DNA of 64,000 nucleotides from Bacillota bacterium (GTDB lineage: Bacteria; Bacillota; UBA4882; UBA8346): the NCBI GenBank assembly GCA_023426245.1, contig JAFABB010000042.1, positions 30,001-94,000 of the forward strand, read 5' to 3'. Each line of letters starts with the position of its first letter. The first letter of the stretch is position 1. Below, one piece after another: positions 25,553 through 34,152 of the stretch. Below the pieces are notes generated by a model. That model was not told the DNA's origin. It saw only the letters and a program-made list of their open reading frames with translations, and made no database searches. Position numbers and translations under genes: made by a program.

Positions 25553-26674
25553 TTAATCAAGCCAAGACAGTGTCTTCCCTGAATATTTCCGAACCGTTTC
25601 CACCATTTTTTGGACACCTACACCATAATCATTGACAGCATTTTTACTTGCCCCATATTCAAAAAATAATTTCACCATCGCATCATCTTTGAAATCATGC
25701 CTATCATACTCAGAAAGCGCTTTTATTACCGGAGTATTTCCCCATGCGTCTCGAATATCGACATCGGCTCCTCTGTCCAATAAACTTTTGGCAATATCGA
25801 TTTCCCATGTCTCGGCTATCAGATGTAACAATGATTTTCCACTCTCTCGATAGTTGGGATCAAATTCATTATTATTTATAAGTTCTCTCACAGCATCATA
25901 CTTTTCATAACATATATTTAGCCAAATACTTCCTTCAACCGCCATAATGTCTCCAACCTTCATTTCCTTAATCTTTCTTTGACAATACTTTTTACAATTT
26001 CCACTACAACCGTCACATGCATCCTCTCTTGCAATCCGTTGATAATAAAATTCCGCTTTCTTCAAATCCTTTTCAATGCCGTTGCCATAATAAAATAAAT
26101 CACCGATTGCTTTGGCGTTGCAAAATACATCTTGCTTTAGCGCTTTATCAAGATATTGAACCGATTTTAAAGGGTTATGTATTTCTTTGTTCTCATCGAG
26201 ATATAGTTCCGGCATTTTGCCATACATAATAGCCATCGTATAATCACTGACATTTTGGTTATCTGTTTGGAATATTTTTTCGGCATTCAAATAGTAGGCA
26301 ATGGCCTCCGCTTTTTTATGTTCCAGTTGCAAAATATTTCCCATTAACATCCATGCCATTACTTTATTGTTTTTTATGGCTTCTGCCAATATTTCTTTGG
26401 CTTTTTCACTATTCTTGCTTATTCCCTGACCGCGGAACAACTTATCCGCTACTCGAATCTGCGCATCCAGCATACCCTCACTTGCGCAGAGTTCAAATAG
26501 ATGAAAAGCCTTGGTATCATCCATTGGAACTTCTATTCCTTGTTCATACAACCTGGCGATTTGATAAATAGCGTGTATATCTTCTTCCCCGGCCTTTTCC
26601 ATCAAATCTTTCGGGAAGTTATTGATATCACTGGCGACAATTTCTCGTACTTCGTTCCACACGGCATATTCCAT
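25553..26674 (-). CDS. Sel1-like/ankyrin fusion protein
   Basis: 373 aa. Residues about 30-235 are Sel1-type helical repeats (IYQIARLYEQGIEVPMDDTKAFHLF, AQIRVADKLFRGQGISKNSEKAKEI, AIGDLFYYGNGIEKDLKKAEFYYQ). A Cys cluster CDGCSGNCKKYC (about 222-233) could bind metal. The last 130 residues are ankyrin repeats (LLHLIAETWEIDIAKSLLDRGADVDIRDAWGNTP, ending KTLSWLD) and are closely paralogous to the whole of the gene at 27109-27501. It sits 38 bp from the copy B ankyrin gene. Confidence 0.8.
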   Translation of the reverse strand: MEYAVWNEVREIVASDINNFPKDLMEKAGEEDIHAIYQIARLYEQGIEVPMDDTKAFHLFELCASEGMLDAQIRVADKLFRGQGISKNSEKAKEILAEAIKNNKVMAWMLMGNILQLEHKKAEAIAYYLNAEKIFQTDNQNVSDYTMAIMYGKMPELYLDENKEIHNPLKSVQYLDKALKQDVFCNAKAIGDLFYYGNGIEKDLKKAEFYYQRIAREDACDGCSGNCKKYCQRKIKEMKVGDIMAVEGSIWLNICYEKYDAVRELINNNEFDPNYRESGKSLLHLIAETWEIDIAKSLLDRGADVDIRDAWGNTPVIKALSEYDRHDFKDDAMVKLFFEYGASKNAVNDYGVGVQKMVETVRKYSGKTLSWLD

Positions 26675-26690
26675 CCTTTCAATTCCATCA

Positions 26691-27071
26691 TTACTTTTCC
26701 TTGATAAACCCCATCAATTCCTCATCTTCAAACATATGAATCAGTTCTCTGGCAGTATATTTGCCGGCTTTCAAATCCAAATCCGCCCCTTGGGTGATTA
26801 AGTATTTGGCGATCTCATACATCCGGGGATCCGTTTGACTTACGGCAGAGATTAGAGGGGCGTTTTCGTGTTTATTGCAGCAATCGTTCTCCACTCCCGC
26901 CTCAACTAATAATTTTGTAATTTCTAGATCATAATTCATTATTGCTATATGTAAATAGGTGTCTCCATCTCTGTCTCTGTAATTTAGGTCACACCCCTTC
27001 TTCATTGCTTCTTTTAAGCTCTCAATATCATGATGAGCTATTTTGTATCCCAGTTCTTCCCGCGGATCCAT
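26691..27071 (-). CDS. Ankyrin-repeat immunity-type protein (copy A)
   Basis: 126 aa with AGGAGG about 9 nt before ATG 27071. Same three repeats as copy B, with scattered replacements (DCCNKHENAPLISAVS against DCRNKHENTPLIYAVS). Some changes hit consensus ankyrin positions, such as Thr to Ala in the TPL motif, which may alter stability. It lies directly before the Sel1/ankyrin gene, so the order ankyrin-tail, ankyrin-126 occurs twice. Confidence 0.83.
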   Translation of the reverse strand: MDPREELGYKIAHHDIESLKEAMKKGCDLNYRDRDGDTYLHIAIMNYDLEITKLLVEAGVENDCCNKHENAPLISAVSQTDPRMYEIAKYLITQGADLDLKAGKYTARELIHMFEDEELMGFIKEK

Positions 27072-27108
27072 GGTAGTCGCCTCCTTGTTCCGTCACCCAT
27101 GATAGCCA

Positions 27109-27501
27109 TTAACCAAGCCAAGACAGTGTTTTACCGGAATATTTCCGAACCATTGCCAACATTTTTTGGACACCTACACCATATTGATTGACAGCATCTT
27201 TACTTGCCCCGTATTCAAAAAGTAATTTCACCATGGCATCATCTTCGAAATCATTCCGGTCATACTCGGCAAGGGCTTTCATTACCGGAGTATTTCCATA
27301 TGAATCTCTTATATCAACATCCGTTCCCCGGTCCAATAAACTTTCGGCAATATCGACTTCCATCGTTTCGGCTATCAAACACAGTAATGGCATCCCCCTT
27401 TTTATACAGTCGGGAGCAATTTCATTATTCTTTAGTTGTTCCCTTATCTGATCATAATTCTCATAACGTGTATCAAACCAAATACTCTCTGCTGTCTTCA
27501 T
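27109..27501 (-). CDS. Ankyrin-repeat protein, paralog of the Sel1/ankyrin C-terminus
   Basis: 130 aa from ATG 27501 (GGAGG 8 nt upstream); the in-frame ATG at 27549 lies in a relic of another gene. MPLLCLIAETMEVDIAESLLDRGTDVDIRDSYGNTPVMKAL and the end KYSGKTLSWLG match residues 245-373 of the neighbouring Sel1/ankyrin protein. It has no Sel1 repeats, so either that gene gained them by fusion or this copy lost them. Confidence 0.8.
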   Translation of the reverse strand: MKTAESIWFDTRYENYDQIREQLKNNEIAPDCIKRGMPLLCLIAETMEVDIAESLLDRGTDVDIRDSYGNTPVMKALAEYDRNDFEDDAMVKLLFEYGASKDAVNQYGVGVQKMLAMVRKYSGKTLSWLG

Positions 27502-27527
27502 ACAAGCGGCCTCCTTGAAGCTATCCG

Positions 27528-27600
27528 AACATTTCAGTAATATCTCCAACCCACAATATCAGGCAATTTATTCCCGTCAATAATTTCGCTACACTTTTCA
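27528..27600 (-). pseudogene. C-terminal relic of the 31440-type immunity gene
   Basis: The minus strand reads EIIDGNKLPDIVGW, then after a one-base slip ITEMF, matching FIDGDKLPDIVRWHDMTEMF of the intact gene at 31440-31865. Only about 25 codons remain. It overlaps one copy of the three-copy palindromic repeat. Confidence 0.65.
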
Positions 27601-27640
27601 CGGAGTCCTATAACATCTTGGGGTGATTTATTTCACCCCT
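27581..27640. repeat. Three-copy intergenic repeat, copy C
   Basis: It contains the palindrome GGGGTGATTTATTTCACCCC and the conserved segment GGAGTCCTATAACAT, with TTCGCTAC-like sequence beyond. The other copies are at 30478-30547 and 39169-39239. This copy is the most diverged and has a shorter middle. Confidence 0.75.
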
Positions 27641-27896
27641 ATTTCCCCATTCCACCCTCACCAAATCGGCCAAGACGTGAAATGAAAATATGCCATATTC
27701 CCAAATGAGGTGATATATCCGTTACGATATTATACTTTTTCAAGATTATTACTTTTGTTTCAGGATGAACAAAATATTCCGGAGGGGTGATAAAGTTCAC
27801 CCTTTGCACAAGAAGGGACGAGATATTTTTGTCGAAATAATTATTAAATAAGCAATTCACCGAATAGAAAAAATTATTAAAAAGAGGTGGGTATTC

Positions 27897-28403
27897 ATGG
27901 TTAAAAAAATATTGATGATGGTTTTAGTGACCATTGTGGCATTACTTGGTGTTGATTTTGTTGTTTATGCAATGGATGCGGCAGAAACGGGTTACCCGGA
28001 AAATTGTCTCACATTTGGTGTTAAGCCTTTTATTTCTGTGGAATATGAACGATGTCTTGTCAATCAACTGGATTTGGTGGTCAATTATAGTTTTCTTCCA
28101 AATATATTCAGTTCCGGGGACAATGACAAGTTTACCATTTATTCGCTGGGCTTAAGCTATTATCCGCTGAGCGATTCGTTGCAAGGCGTTTATATCGGAG
28201 CGGAGGCAAACCGGTTCAAAATGACAGGCAGCTTTTTGGGGCTTAAATTCAAGAATAATTCTTATGATGATGGTTATGCCCTTTCCTTAGGCTATAAAAA
28301 AGTCTTTGGTTCCGGGTTTGCTCTTGATTTGGGTGCCAAAAAATATTTTTTTGATGATGACAATGGAACCATGGCCTTTTTTGATCTTGGCTTTGGTTGG
28401 TAA
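27897..28403 (+). CDS. Small outer-membrane beta-barrel protein
   Basis: 168 aa, the only well-supported plus-strand gene in the window. AGAGGTGGG lies 5-6 nt before ATG 27897. The signal peptide MVKKILMMVLVTIVALLGVDFVVYA precedes about eight alternating strands (LTFGVKPFISVEYERCL, LDLVVNYSFLP, FTIYSLGLSYYPL, GVYIGAEANRFKM, YALSLGYKKV, FALDLGAKKYFF) and a terminal MAFFDLGFGW, an outer-membrane barrel signature with an aromatic last residue. This is independent evidence for a second membrane. It is followed by a strong hairpin. Function is unknown. Confidence 0.8.
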   Translation: MVKKILMMVLVTIVALLGVDFVVYAMDAAETGYPENCLTFGVKPFISVEYERCLVNQLDLVVNYSFLPNIFSSGDNDKFTIYSLGLSYYPLSDSLQGVYIGAEANRFKMTGSFLGLKFKNNSYDDGYALSLGYKKVFGSGFALDLGAKKYFFDDDNGTMAFFDLGFGW

Positions 28404-28425
28404 TACCCATTTTACTGTAGAGTAT

Positions 28426-28485
28426 CAAGAAAAGGGGTGTTGCGCAATGAACTTGAAAAGTTAATGAGCAAAGCCCCTTTTCTTG
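28426..28485. terminator. Bidirectional hairpin between convergent genes
   Basis: CAAGAAAAGGGG (28426-28437) and CCCCTTTTCTTG (28474-28485) pair perfectly over 12 bp, and the 36-nt loop has its own small hairpin. It separates the plus-strand barrel gene from the convergent channel gene and probably ends both. Confidence 0.65.
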
Positions 28486-28522
28486 CATAAATGGTCTTCA
28501 AGCTATTGTAGAAACCTAAAAC

Positions 28523-30442
28523 TTATTCCTCGGCTAATACGATCACCTTATCCTTTTCAGTAAAGGTCACCATCTCCGACTTGTTCGCGTTCACCCGAAC
28601 TCCATAGGCGAGTGTCGCATCTCTCCCTTGATGATCCAAGCGGTAACCGATGGCAATCTCATTCTGACGACGGGCTGCTTCGCTCACTGTATAGAAGTTT
28701 ACCGGTACGCCAGGTTTCACATAGTTTAATGCCGGTTTCAAATAGAGTTCGGCGCCATCGGGATCGAAAAGATCGGCAAAGACAGGCATTAGTTCCTTAT
28801 TCTCGGCCACCTGCGACATCATTAGGCTGATCAGCCGGTCGCTGACAATGAAATCATCAGCATGAGCGATCTCCGCCAATTCTCGGTTTTTGACATCCAA
28901 CATTTCGCTGGTGATTGAAAAGACGGAGTTGGTTTTCTCGGCAATATCCCTTAAATGAAGTAATGTTACCAAGGTTTGAGCATCCGCCGATTCTTCATCC
29001 AACATCCCGGAATAACTAAGGACGATGATATGCTGGTAGGTAGGAATATCTAAATCATCAAGGATTTGACGGTCGACCGTATCTCCCGGATAGAACTTGA
29101 CCTTTTGATTCCTCCACTCCCTGTTGCGATTATTGATTGCTTTGGCAACTTCCTCCCAAGTCTCAGGCAGATTGGCGACTACAGTTACCTCCGAGTCCGC
29201 CGGCATATAATTATCAAGCTCGTTGACGATCGTCATACCCCAGGCATTCCATCCCAAAACCAAAGTCCGTTCCGGAGGACGCTGTTCCCTTTGAGCGCTT
29301 TGGATAGCCGCTTCATTAATCTTATAATCGGTCAGTCCCGAAAGACGAATGGTATCATCATCCTCTGAAATGGCAATAAGCTTGTCCCCAACTTGAATCG
29401 CAGTTTCAAATGGAGGTTTTAATTGAACCCGGCCATCCTTGAACCGTATCCCGATCAGCGTCGAATCTTCATATGCCATCATTGCTTGACCGAAAGTCTT
29501 GCCGGTCAGTTTCTTTTCCTGGTTAAAGTAAATCTCATCACCGCCAAAATCCAGCAACTCGGTATAAACAATGGAAAGGCCCGATTGGCAACAGGTTTGA
29601 ACCGCAATCCGGGCAATCAGATCTCCCGCCAACAAAAGTTGAACCTCATCCCGGCCCACCATTTTAGCAACTTGTAGATTCTTGGGCTCCCGAACCTCGG
29701 CCACAATGTGATAAGGATCTTTCCGGCGGCCCGGATTGTTTGTAATCGCCAGAATTGTTTTGATCACCTGAATATCCGGGTCCCCCTCTTCCGGGGCCAA
29801 CACCAGAATCACTTTAGCGTCGTTGGGATTAACCATTTCCAAATCGTTCAACCGCATTGGATTGCCACTTCGGCAGACAATTCTGGTCCTTCCGGTAGAA
29901 CCTAGCTTGGAGCGGATCTCCTCCTCCATCTCCACCTTATCCCGATCCGCCAGAATAACAACACAAGAATGGTGTTTATTGCTATTGGCCACGACCAACT
30001 CAGAGATAATGGCGGTCACATGGGATGACCAGCCGAGAATGACGGTATGCCCGCGCTCAACCACAAAGGATTTTCCCTTCCGGAGATTTTCCAATTTCTG
30101 CTCAATACCAGTATTTAAAATACCAATCAAGGTGCTGACGATAAAAATACCGCCTAAAGTCACCACCAACATCAAGGCCATAAAGAGAAGTCCGCCCGTA
30201 TCCCCGGCAATGGTTCCGGAGTCCATCGCCCGCATCAGGCTCATCCACATGACTTGCAGAAAGTTCAACGGTTTCCCATCTTGATCCAGCGCAGACCGGG
30301 TAAGATTTAGCGCCAGGGAAACTCCTGAAATCAGAATTAAAGACAATACTGCCAACCAACCGATTAAAGCCACCGAACCTTTGGATAAAATATTATCAAA
30401 CCAGTAATTCAAACGATTTTTAAGTGTTTTTTTCCGTAACAT
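28523..30442 (-). CDS. CASTOR/POLLUX-type ion channel with two RCK-like domains
   Basis: 639 aa. A membrane segment (residues about 22-46), a short re-entrant region, SLMRAMDSGTIAGD, and a second segment (GLLFMALMLVVTLGGIFIVSTLIGIL) make a two-helix pore unit, ending GIEQKLENLRKGKSFVVERGHTVILGWS, the CASTOR/POLLUX signature. The cytoplasmic part has two Rossmann-type RCK domains (HTVILGWSSHVTAII and RTLVLGWNAWGMTIVNEL) and a TrkA-C-like end. Homologues carry cations in the inner membrane. It is an odd guest among immunity genes. A palindromic repeat lies upstream. Confidence 0.85.
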   Translation of the reverse strand: MLRKKTLKNRLNYWFDNILSKGSVALIGWLAVLSLILISGVSLALNLTRSALDQDGKPLNFLQVMWMSLMRAMDSGTIAGDTGGLLFMALMLVVTLGGIFIVSTLIGILNTGIEQKLENLRKGKSFVVERGHTVILGWSSHVTAIISELVVANSNKHHSCVVILADRDKVEMEEEIRSKLGSTGRTRIVCRSGNPMRLNDLEMVNPNDAKVILVLAPEEGDPDIQVIKTILAITNNPGRRKDPYHIVAEVREPKNLQVAKMVGRDEVQLLLAGDLIARIAVQTCCQSGLSIVYTELLDFGGDEIYFNQEKKLTGKTFGQAMMAYEDSTLIGIRFKDGRVQLKPPFETAIQVGDKLIAISEDDDTIRLSGLTDYKINEAAIQSAQREQRPPERTLVLGWNAWGMTIVNELDNYMPADSEVTVVANLPETWEEVAKAINNRNREWRNQKVKFYPGDTVDRQILDDLDIPTYQHIIVLSYSGMLDEESADAQTLVTLLHLRDIAEKTNSVFSITSEMLDVKNRELAEIAHADDFIVSDRLISLMMSQVAENKELMPVFADLFDPDGAELYLKPALNYVKPGVPVNFYTVSEAARRQNEIAIGYRLDHQGRDATLAYGVRVNANKSEMVTFTEKDKVIVLAEE

Positions 30443-30477
30443 GCCGACAGATCCTTTCCATTTATAGCAATATAAAT

Positions 30478-30547
30478 GATTATTCGCTATCTTTTTCTTG
30501 GAGTCCTATGACATTTGTTTTAACGAAGGGGTGATTTATTTCACCCC
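30478..30547. repeat. Three-copy intergenic repeat, copy B
   Basis: ATTATTCGCTAT...CTTGGAGTCCTATGACATTTG...AAGGGGTGATTTATTTCACCCCT. It lies between the end of the MORN gene (30553) and the start of the channel gene (30442). The palindrome could be a weak terminator, and the flanking conserved segment may be regulatory. Confidence 0.8.
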
Positions 30548-30552
30548 TATTT

Positions 30553-31044
30553 TCACATCCCGTTGGAATTATCGTCGAATTGGCCGATAAAAGCTTTATA
30601 ATCTTCTCTGCGCTTCAAAAGTATTTCATAATTTAATTCCCCGGGCTTTAGCTCCGTTTGGACAATTAACTTACCCTGATTATCCCATTCTTTGTAACTC
30701 AGTTGTACACCCTGTTCATTGTTACTTAAGGATTTCATCATACCATTCTCATGGAAACATTCCATTTTCCCGAACACCATACCATACTGTATCATTTGTT
30801 GGCATTTTAGATTTCCATTTTCATAAAACGACCTGTAGACTCCATGCGATAAACCGTTTTGATAGAAGCGATAATAAGCTAGATTCCCATTTTGGTAGAG
30901 TTCATACGCCACACCTGAAAATGGTTTTCCTTCCTCATCTTCAGGGTTGTCCAAAATGAAATTGCCGTCATAAGAATACCATAGGCATTCAAAATCAACC
31001 CCGATACTTTTAATATGTTCCATTGAATCATTGCTAAGCTCCAT
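30553..31044 (-). CDS. MORN-repeat protein (YwqK-type)
   Basis: 163 aa from ATG 31044, which has AAGGGG 9 nt upstream; ATG 31050 is too close to it. Four or five MORN_2-type units are readable: GVAYELYQNGNLAYYRFYQNG, GVYRSFYENGNLKCQQM, GKMECFHENGMMKSL, LSYKEWDNQGKLIVQTEL. YwqK-type proteins are the putative antitoxin partners of secreted toxins in Bacillota. A relic of the same C-terminus is at 34000-34054. Confidence 0.8.
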   Translation of the reverse strand: MELSNDSMEHIKSIGVDFECLWYSYDGNFILDNPEDEEGKPFSGVAYELYQNGNLAYYRFYQNGLSHGVYRSFYENGNLKCQQMIQYGMVFGKMECFHENGMMKSLSNNEQGVQLSYKEWDNQGKLIVQTELKPGELNYEILLKRREDYKAFIGQFDDNSNGM

Positions 31045-31181
31045 ATCCATCAACCCCTTACTTATCACTTTACAAAGGAATTATGGCATTGACCATTGAA
31101 CCACGCCTAAAGTTTTCCATGAAGATTACATTATTTCAGCAATATAAATACCAAATATAATAAGTGCTAGTCCATTTTCGC

Positions 31182-31474
31182 TTATTTTATAACAATCAAA
31201 TCTCCATCGCAAAACCCTGTAGTAATATGGTCGGCATTTATAATCTCTAAATCTTTTAATTCCACAATTAGTTCTTGTAGATTTCAATAATAACATTTAA
31301 AAAATCTTCCCATTTTATATCTTCTACCACTTCAAAATTTGGGCAATCCCTCTGAGTAGGAACAAAATCTTCTTCACACGCCCAATCACTATTTGCATGT
31401 AACTCGTGATAACTTCCAAATAACATAGGGACGCCATCTCTACCCCCTATGACAGTCTCTCGAACCTGAGTCAT
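31182..31474 (-). pseudogene. Decayed copy of the 19725-20111 gene
   Basis: From DWACEEDFVPTQRD to IKWEDFLNVII the sequence is identical to the intact copy; then one base is missing (frameshift), and the out-of-frame remainder still matches down to the GDLIVIK stop at 31184-31182. The first 60 residues are gone and replaced by sequence from the tail of the neighbouring gene. It is part of the duplicated block. Confidence 0.8.
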
Positions 31475-31865
31475 AAAACATTTCCGTCATATCATGCCAA
31501 CGTACAATATCCGGCAGTTTATCCCCGTCAATAAAAGCCTCAAACAACCGCTTCACAGTGTTAATATCGATTACTTGATCTGATTTGACTCGAACCACCG
31601 ACCCTGAAATAATGATCCTTTTCTCCCCGTCACTCTTTGAATTCAATAAGCCCGCTTTCCAATGGGCAAATGTACCATCTTGGGCTGTTATCCTAACCTC
31701 TACGGTAAATTCGATAGGGCCACCGCCAACTTGAATATAATTTCCTTGATCGTCCTCTAATGATGCATAGGAATTTCCTACTCCGTCAAGTTTGGCTATC
31801 GCCTCTAATACCTGCTGTTTTTCCGGGCCTACAATCCTCCGGCCGTTTTGAGATTCAAAAACCAT
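31440..31865 (-). CDS. Immunity-type protein, intact copy of a three-copy family
   Basis: 141 aa. The sequence starts MVFESQNGRRIVGPEKQQVLEAIAKLDG, has a strand-rich middle (YASLEDDQGNYIQVGGGPIEFTVEVRI) and a helix ITVKRLF-like region before IDGDKLPDIVRW. No named family. The stop codons of the copies differ: here the frame runs 14 residues beyond EMFY. Decayed relatives are at 20269-20664 (nonsense) and 27528-27600 (fragment). Confidence 0.7.
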   Translation of the reverse strand: MVFESQNGRRIVGPEKQQVLEAIAKLDGVGNSYASLEDDQGNYIQVGGGPIEFTVEVRITAQDGTFAHWKAGLLNSKSDGEKRIIISGSVVRVKSDQVIDINTVKRLFEAFIDGDKLPDIVRWHDMTEMFYDSGSRDCHRG

Positions 31866-31886
31866 CTTAAGCTAGCCCTCCCATCT

Positions 31887-32095
31887 TTAGTCCATCATTG
31901 AAATCTTTTGAAGCGCCATTCCAATACTTTTTGTTGCGGTCTGCCCCTATCCCATTGCTCCAACACCCTTTTGGCTTTCTCTTTGTTTCCCAAAATGCAA
32001 TATGCGGCAGCCATCTGCAACTTATAATAATAATTACCGATCAGGGTCACCCGGGGATACTCTCTTTCATACCCCGCAACAAGTCCGGAAATGGC
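31887..32095 (-). pseudogene. C-terminal remnant of the 20686-21306 gene
   Basis: On the minus strand SGLVAGYEREYPRVTLIGNYYYKLQM... to SMMD and the TAA at 31889-31887 matches the last third of the intact gene, with a small deletion near VLEWR/VLESA that shifts the frame. It is the third element of the duplicated block. Confidence 0.8.
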
Positions 32096-32174
32096 ACCTC
32101 ATTTTTACAGATCAAATGTTTATTATCGCTATCTATTCATCATGCCTTCCAGTTCCTGTTGCCGATGAATTAAC

Positions 32175-32828
32175 CTACGGAATATTTGTTGGCTCTAACC
32201 TTAATATTTCCCCGATCGGCCCCAATTTTTTAATGCGAATTACCGCTTTTGCATAAGGAACATTTCGCATTACGATACAGGGCGGTTGCTTTGAACCACT
32301 GAGAAGCTCACCGATTGAGATATCGGTTTGCAAAACTTTTTTAATCGTTAACAAATCTTTAATTCCTCCAACAGGCGCCCGTTCTAAAATGATATCATGC
32401 GGTTCGATGGATGATTTTGCGCCTTCAAATTTTGAGGTCGTAATGATGCAACCTCCCGAAATCCATTGCTCAAAGTCGGCGGCAATCATTTCCGGTCCAT
32501 CCTCGGGGTTCATATACCCGCAATCAACGGCAATTACTTCATTGGCGCCGCTCTCGCTTTTCATTAAAAATACTTTGTCGCCGCTGTCATCGCCGATGGC
32601 CACATAACCCTTGGCATACTCTTTAACTTCCAAGGTCTGATTGCGCTCGACCAAATCATCCGTGCCATAAAGCCCGATTCCTTCGTCATTGATAAAGCCA
32701 TTGGTGGTGTCTAGCAAGTCACGGTATACTTTGGGTAAAACAAGCCCCAATTCGCTCTCAACGTAGTTGAGCTCTTCCGCTCCGGCAGGATTATTTTTCT
32801 TGAGGCCGGCTATTTTTGATAAATCCAT
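32175..32828 (-). CDS. SUKH protein with C-terminal L7/L12-like extension
   Basis: 217 aa from ATG 32828 (GGGG 6 nt upstream). The SUKH domain has LGLVLPKVYRDLLDTTNGF (about residues 27-45), VAIGDDSGDKVFLM and an FEQWISGG helix. The last 70 residues (LLTIKKVLQTDISIGELLSG...IVMRNVPYAKAVIRIKKLG) look like a ribosomal L7/L12 C-terminal fold, a combination known among bacterial SMI1/KNR4 proteins. It is cytoplasmic. The toxin target is unknown. Confidence 0.75.
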   Translation of the reverse strand: MDLSKIAGLKKNNPAGAEELNYVESELGLVLPKVYRDLLDTTNGFINDEGIGLYGTDDLVERNQTLEVKEYAKGYVAIGDDSGDKVFLMKSESGANEVIAVDCGYMNPEDGPEMIAADFEQWISGGCIITTSKFEGAKSSIEPHDIILERAPVGGIKDLLTIKKVLQTDISIGELLSGSKQPPCIVMRNVPYAKAVIRIKKLGPIGEILRLEPTNIP

Positions 32829-32858
32829 GGCAATCCCCATCCTTCAATAAATAGTGCT

Positions 32859-33371
32859 TCATATTTTTCTCAGCCGGTGGACCCTGAAGCTGCAATCTTC
32901 AAAATCACACCTCTCCACAGTATCCATCGTGTATGTCCCCGGTTTGATGATAATCTCACAATACCCGTATGCCCAATCCGGCCCATAATCGCAAGCGGGA
33001 AAAAGATAGACGGTATCATCACGGAATGAAATCTTTAAATTTGTAGGGGTAAACAGTTCATCCGGGATTGTAGTGTTCTTCCCGCTAATTACCTGATCCT
33101 CGATACCTGCCGCGCAATAGTTCCAAACAACCAGATAGCCTCCTTGGCCGTCCGTTCCCGGAATCCAGGCGCTTCTTGGCACATCATCGGATATTATAAT
33201 TCCATATCCGTCCGCAACGGGTATTACTCCCAGATAATCCTCAATCTCACCTGCCCGATCATAATGAAGCGGGCACTTTGGCCCCTGCCATTGGTCGACG
33301 AGCCGTTTTTCCAGGACCAGATGGGGTCCGCTATCACATTCGATCCACATAAGGCTTGTACTGGAACTCAT
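32859..33371 (-). CDS. Imm21-like immunity protein
   Basis: 170 aa; GGAGG before ATG 33371. It follows Imm21 closely: LMWIECDSGPHLVLEKRLVDQWQG (about residues 7-30), HYDRAGEIEDYLGVIPV, GIIISDDVPRSAWIP and GGYLVVWNYCA. The last 60 residues are beta-rich (ISFRDDTVYLFPACD). Imm21 proteins are associated with polymorphic toxins. It lies 30 bp before the SUKH-L7/L12 gene. Confidence 0.7.
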   Translation of the reverse strand: MSSSTSLMWIECDSGPHLVLEKRLVDQWQGPKCPLHYDRAGEIEDYLGVIPVADGYGIIISDDVPRSAWIPGTDGQGGYLVVWNYCAAGIEDQVISGKNTTIPDELFTPTNLKISFRDDTVYLFPACDYGPDWAYGYCEIIIKPGTYTMDTVERCDFEDCSFRVHRLRKI

Positions 33372-33401
33372 TTCAAACCCTCCGCGCCTTTCTAAATGTC
33401 C

Positions 33402-33644
33402 TTACAATAAGTTCATATCCTTTAACACTTCAAGGAAAGACTGATAGAAATAGTCACAGGCCTCAACCTCGGTTTTGAAAATTTTCAAACCGGTCTTTTG
33501 GCCGCGCTCGCTATAATAGACTTCCCATCCATTAACTATCTGATTAAGGCAGTGCGCTTCATTGGGCAATCCCCCGTCCAGCGAGTAAAAGTCCGCCGGG
33601 ATATTCTTTTTGACCAGTTCTTTTCGGAAATCATTTTTAGTCAC
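33402..33644 (-). CDS. Small conserved immunity-locus protein
   Basis: 80 aa from GTG 33644, with GGGAG 11 nt upstream. FYSLDGGLPNEAHCLNQIVNGWEVYYSERGQKTGLKIF (residues about 19-56, quoted in part) and FKTEVEACDYFYQSFLEVL form a compact alpha-beta unit that recurs in Bacillota near toxin genes. I cannot name the family. It is separated by only 4 bp from the short gene upstream. Confidence 0.65.
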   Translation of the reverse strand: MTKNDFRKELVKKNIPADFYSLDGGLPNEAHCLNQIVNGWEVYYSERGQKTGLKIFKTEVEACDYFYQSFLEVLKDMNLL

Positions 33645-33648
33645 GCTG

Positions 33649-33819
33649 TCATGATCTCCCGCTCAATGTTTTTTCGTGACTTGCACACAGTTCCGTTCTT
33701 ACCCTGTACCATAAGCCCGATATACGCTTCATGGTTAGAATGTCCTGGCAAGAAAATTGTCCGGCTAAATACTTGGCAAATTGTTTCATATCATCAAGAC
33801 TGTTTAACTGTAAATCCAT
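33649..33819 (-). CDS. 56-aa ORF, possibly truncated gene
   Basis: ATG 33819 has a good RBS (GGAGA, 6 nt). It encodes a helical MDLQLNSLDDMKQFAKYLAG followed by a basic tail ending HEKTLSGRS. The tail looks unlike a natural C-terminus, so this may be the front of a longer gene cut by recombination. No family recognised. Confidence 0.4.
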   Translation of the reverse strand: MDLQLNSLDDMKQFAKYLAGQFSCQDILTMKRISGLWYRVRTELCASHEKTLSGRS

Positions 33820-33999
33820 AAAAGTCTCCAGTTGGTGGATCATTTACCTCGAACCTTTGTAAATAATCTAAATATTTAAATCCTGAATTATCTAAGTTAT
33901 ACTACAAATGGTTTAAGAGAGATTCATCATATGAAACCGGTTTTAACCCATCCCCGGAATCTTTGCCAAGAAGAAGCTCTGGCGCTTCAACAAAATCTG

Positions 34000-34054
34000 G
34001 CCTTTATAATCTTCTCTGCGCCTCAAAAGTATTTCATCATTTGAATCCCAGGCT
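34000..34054 (-). pseudogene. Relic of a MORN gene C-terminus
   Basis: The minus strand encodes a match to EILLKRREDYKA of the MORN protein at 30553-31044 (here EILLRRREDYKG), in a 300-bp stretch without any gene. No MORN units remain. Confidence 0.6.
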
Positions 34055-34152
34055 CAGTCGCCTATCTTGTTGCCAAGGAGAGAATATGGGTCCTCCCAAA
34101 TACCTGTTGATATACGAAATCCAGCGTAACCCAAACAACAGCCGGGAGTTCG

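Noticed and set aside
27639..27860. 73-codon minus-strand frame upstream of the barrel gene
   Set aside because: No RBS, low-complexity end, and it covers the region expected to hold the plus-strand gene's promoter.
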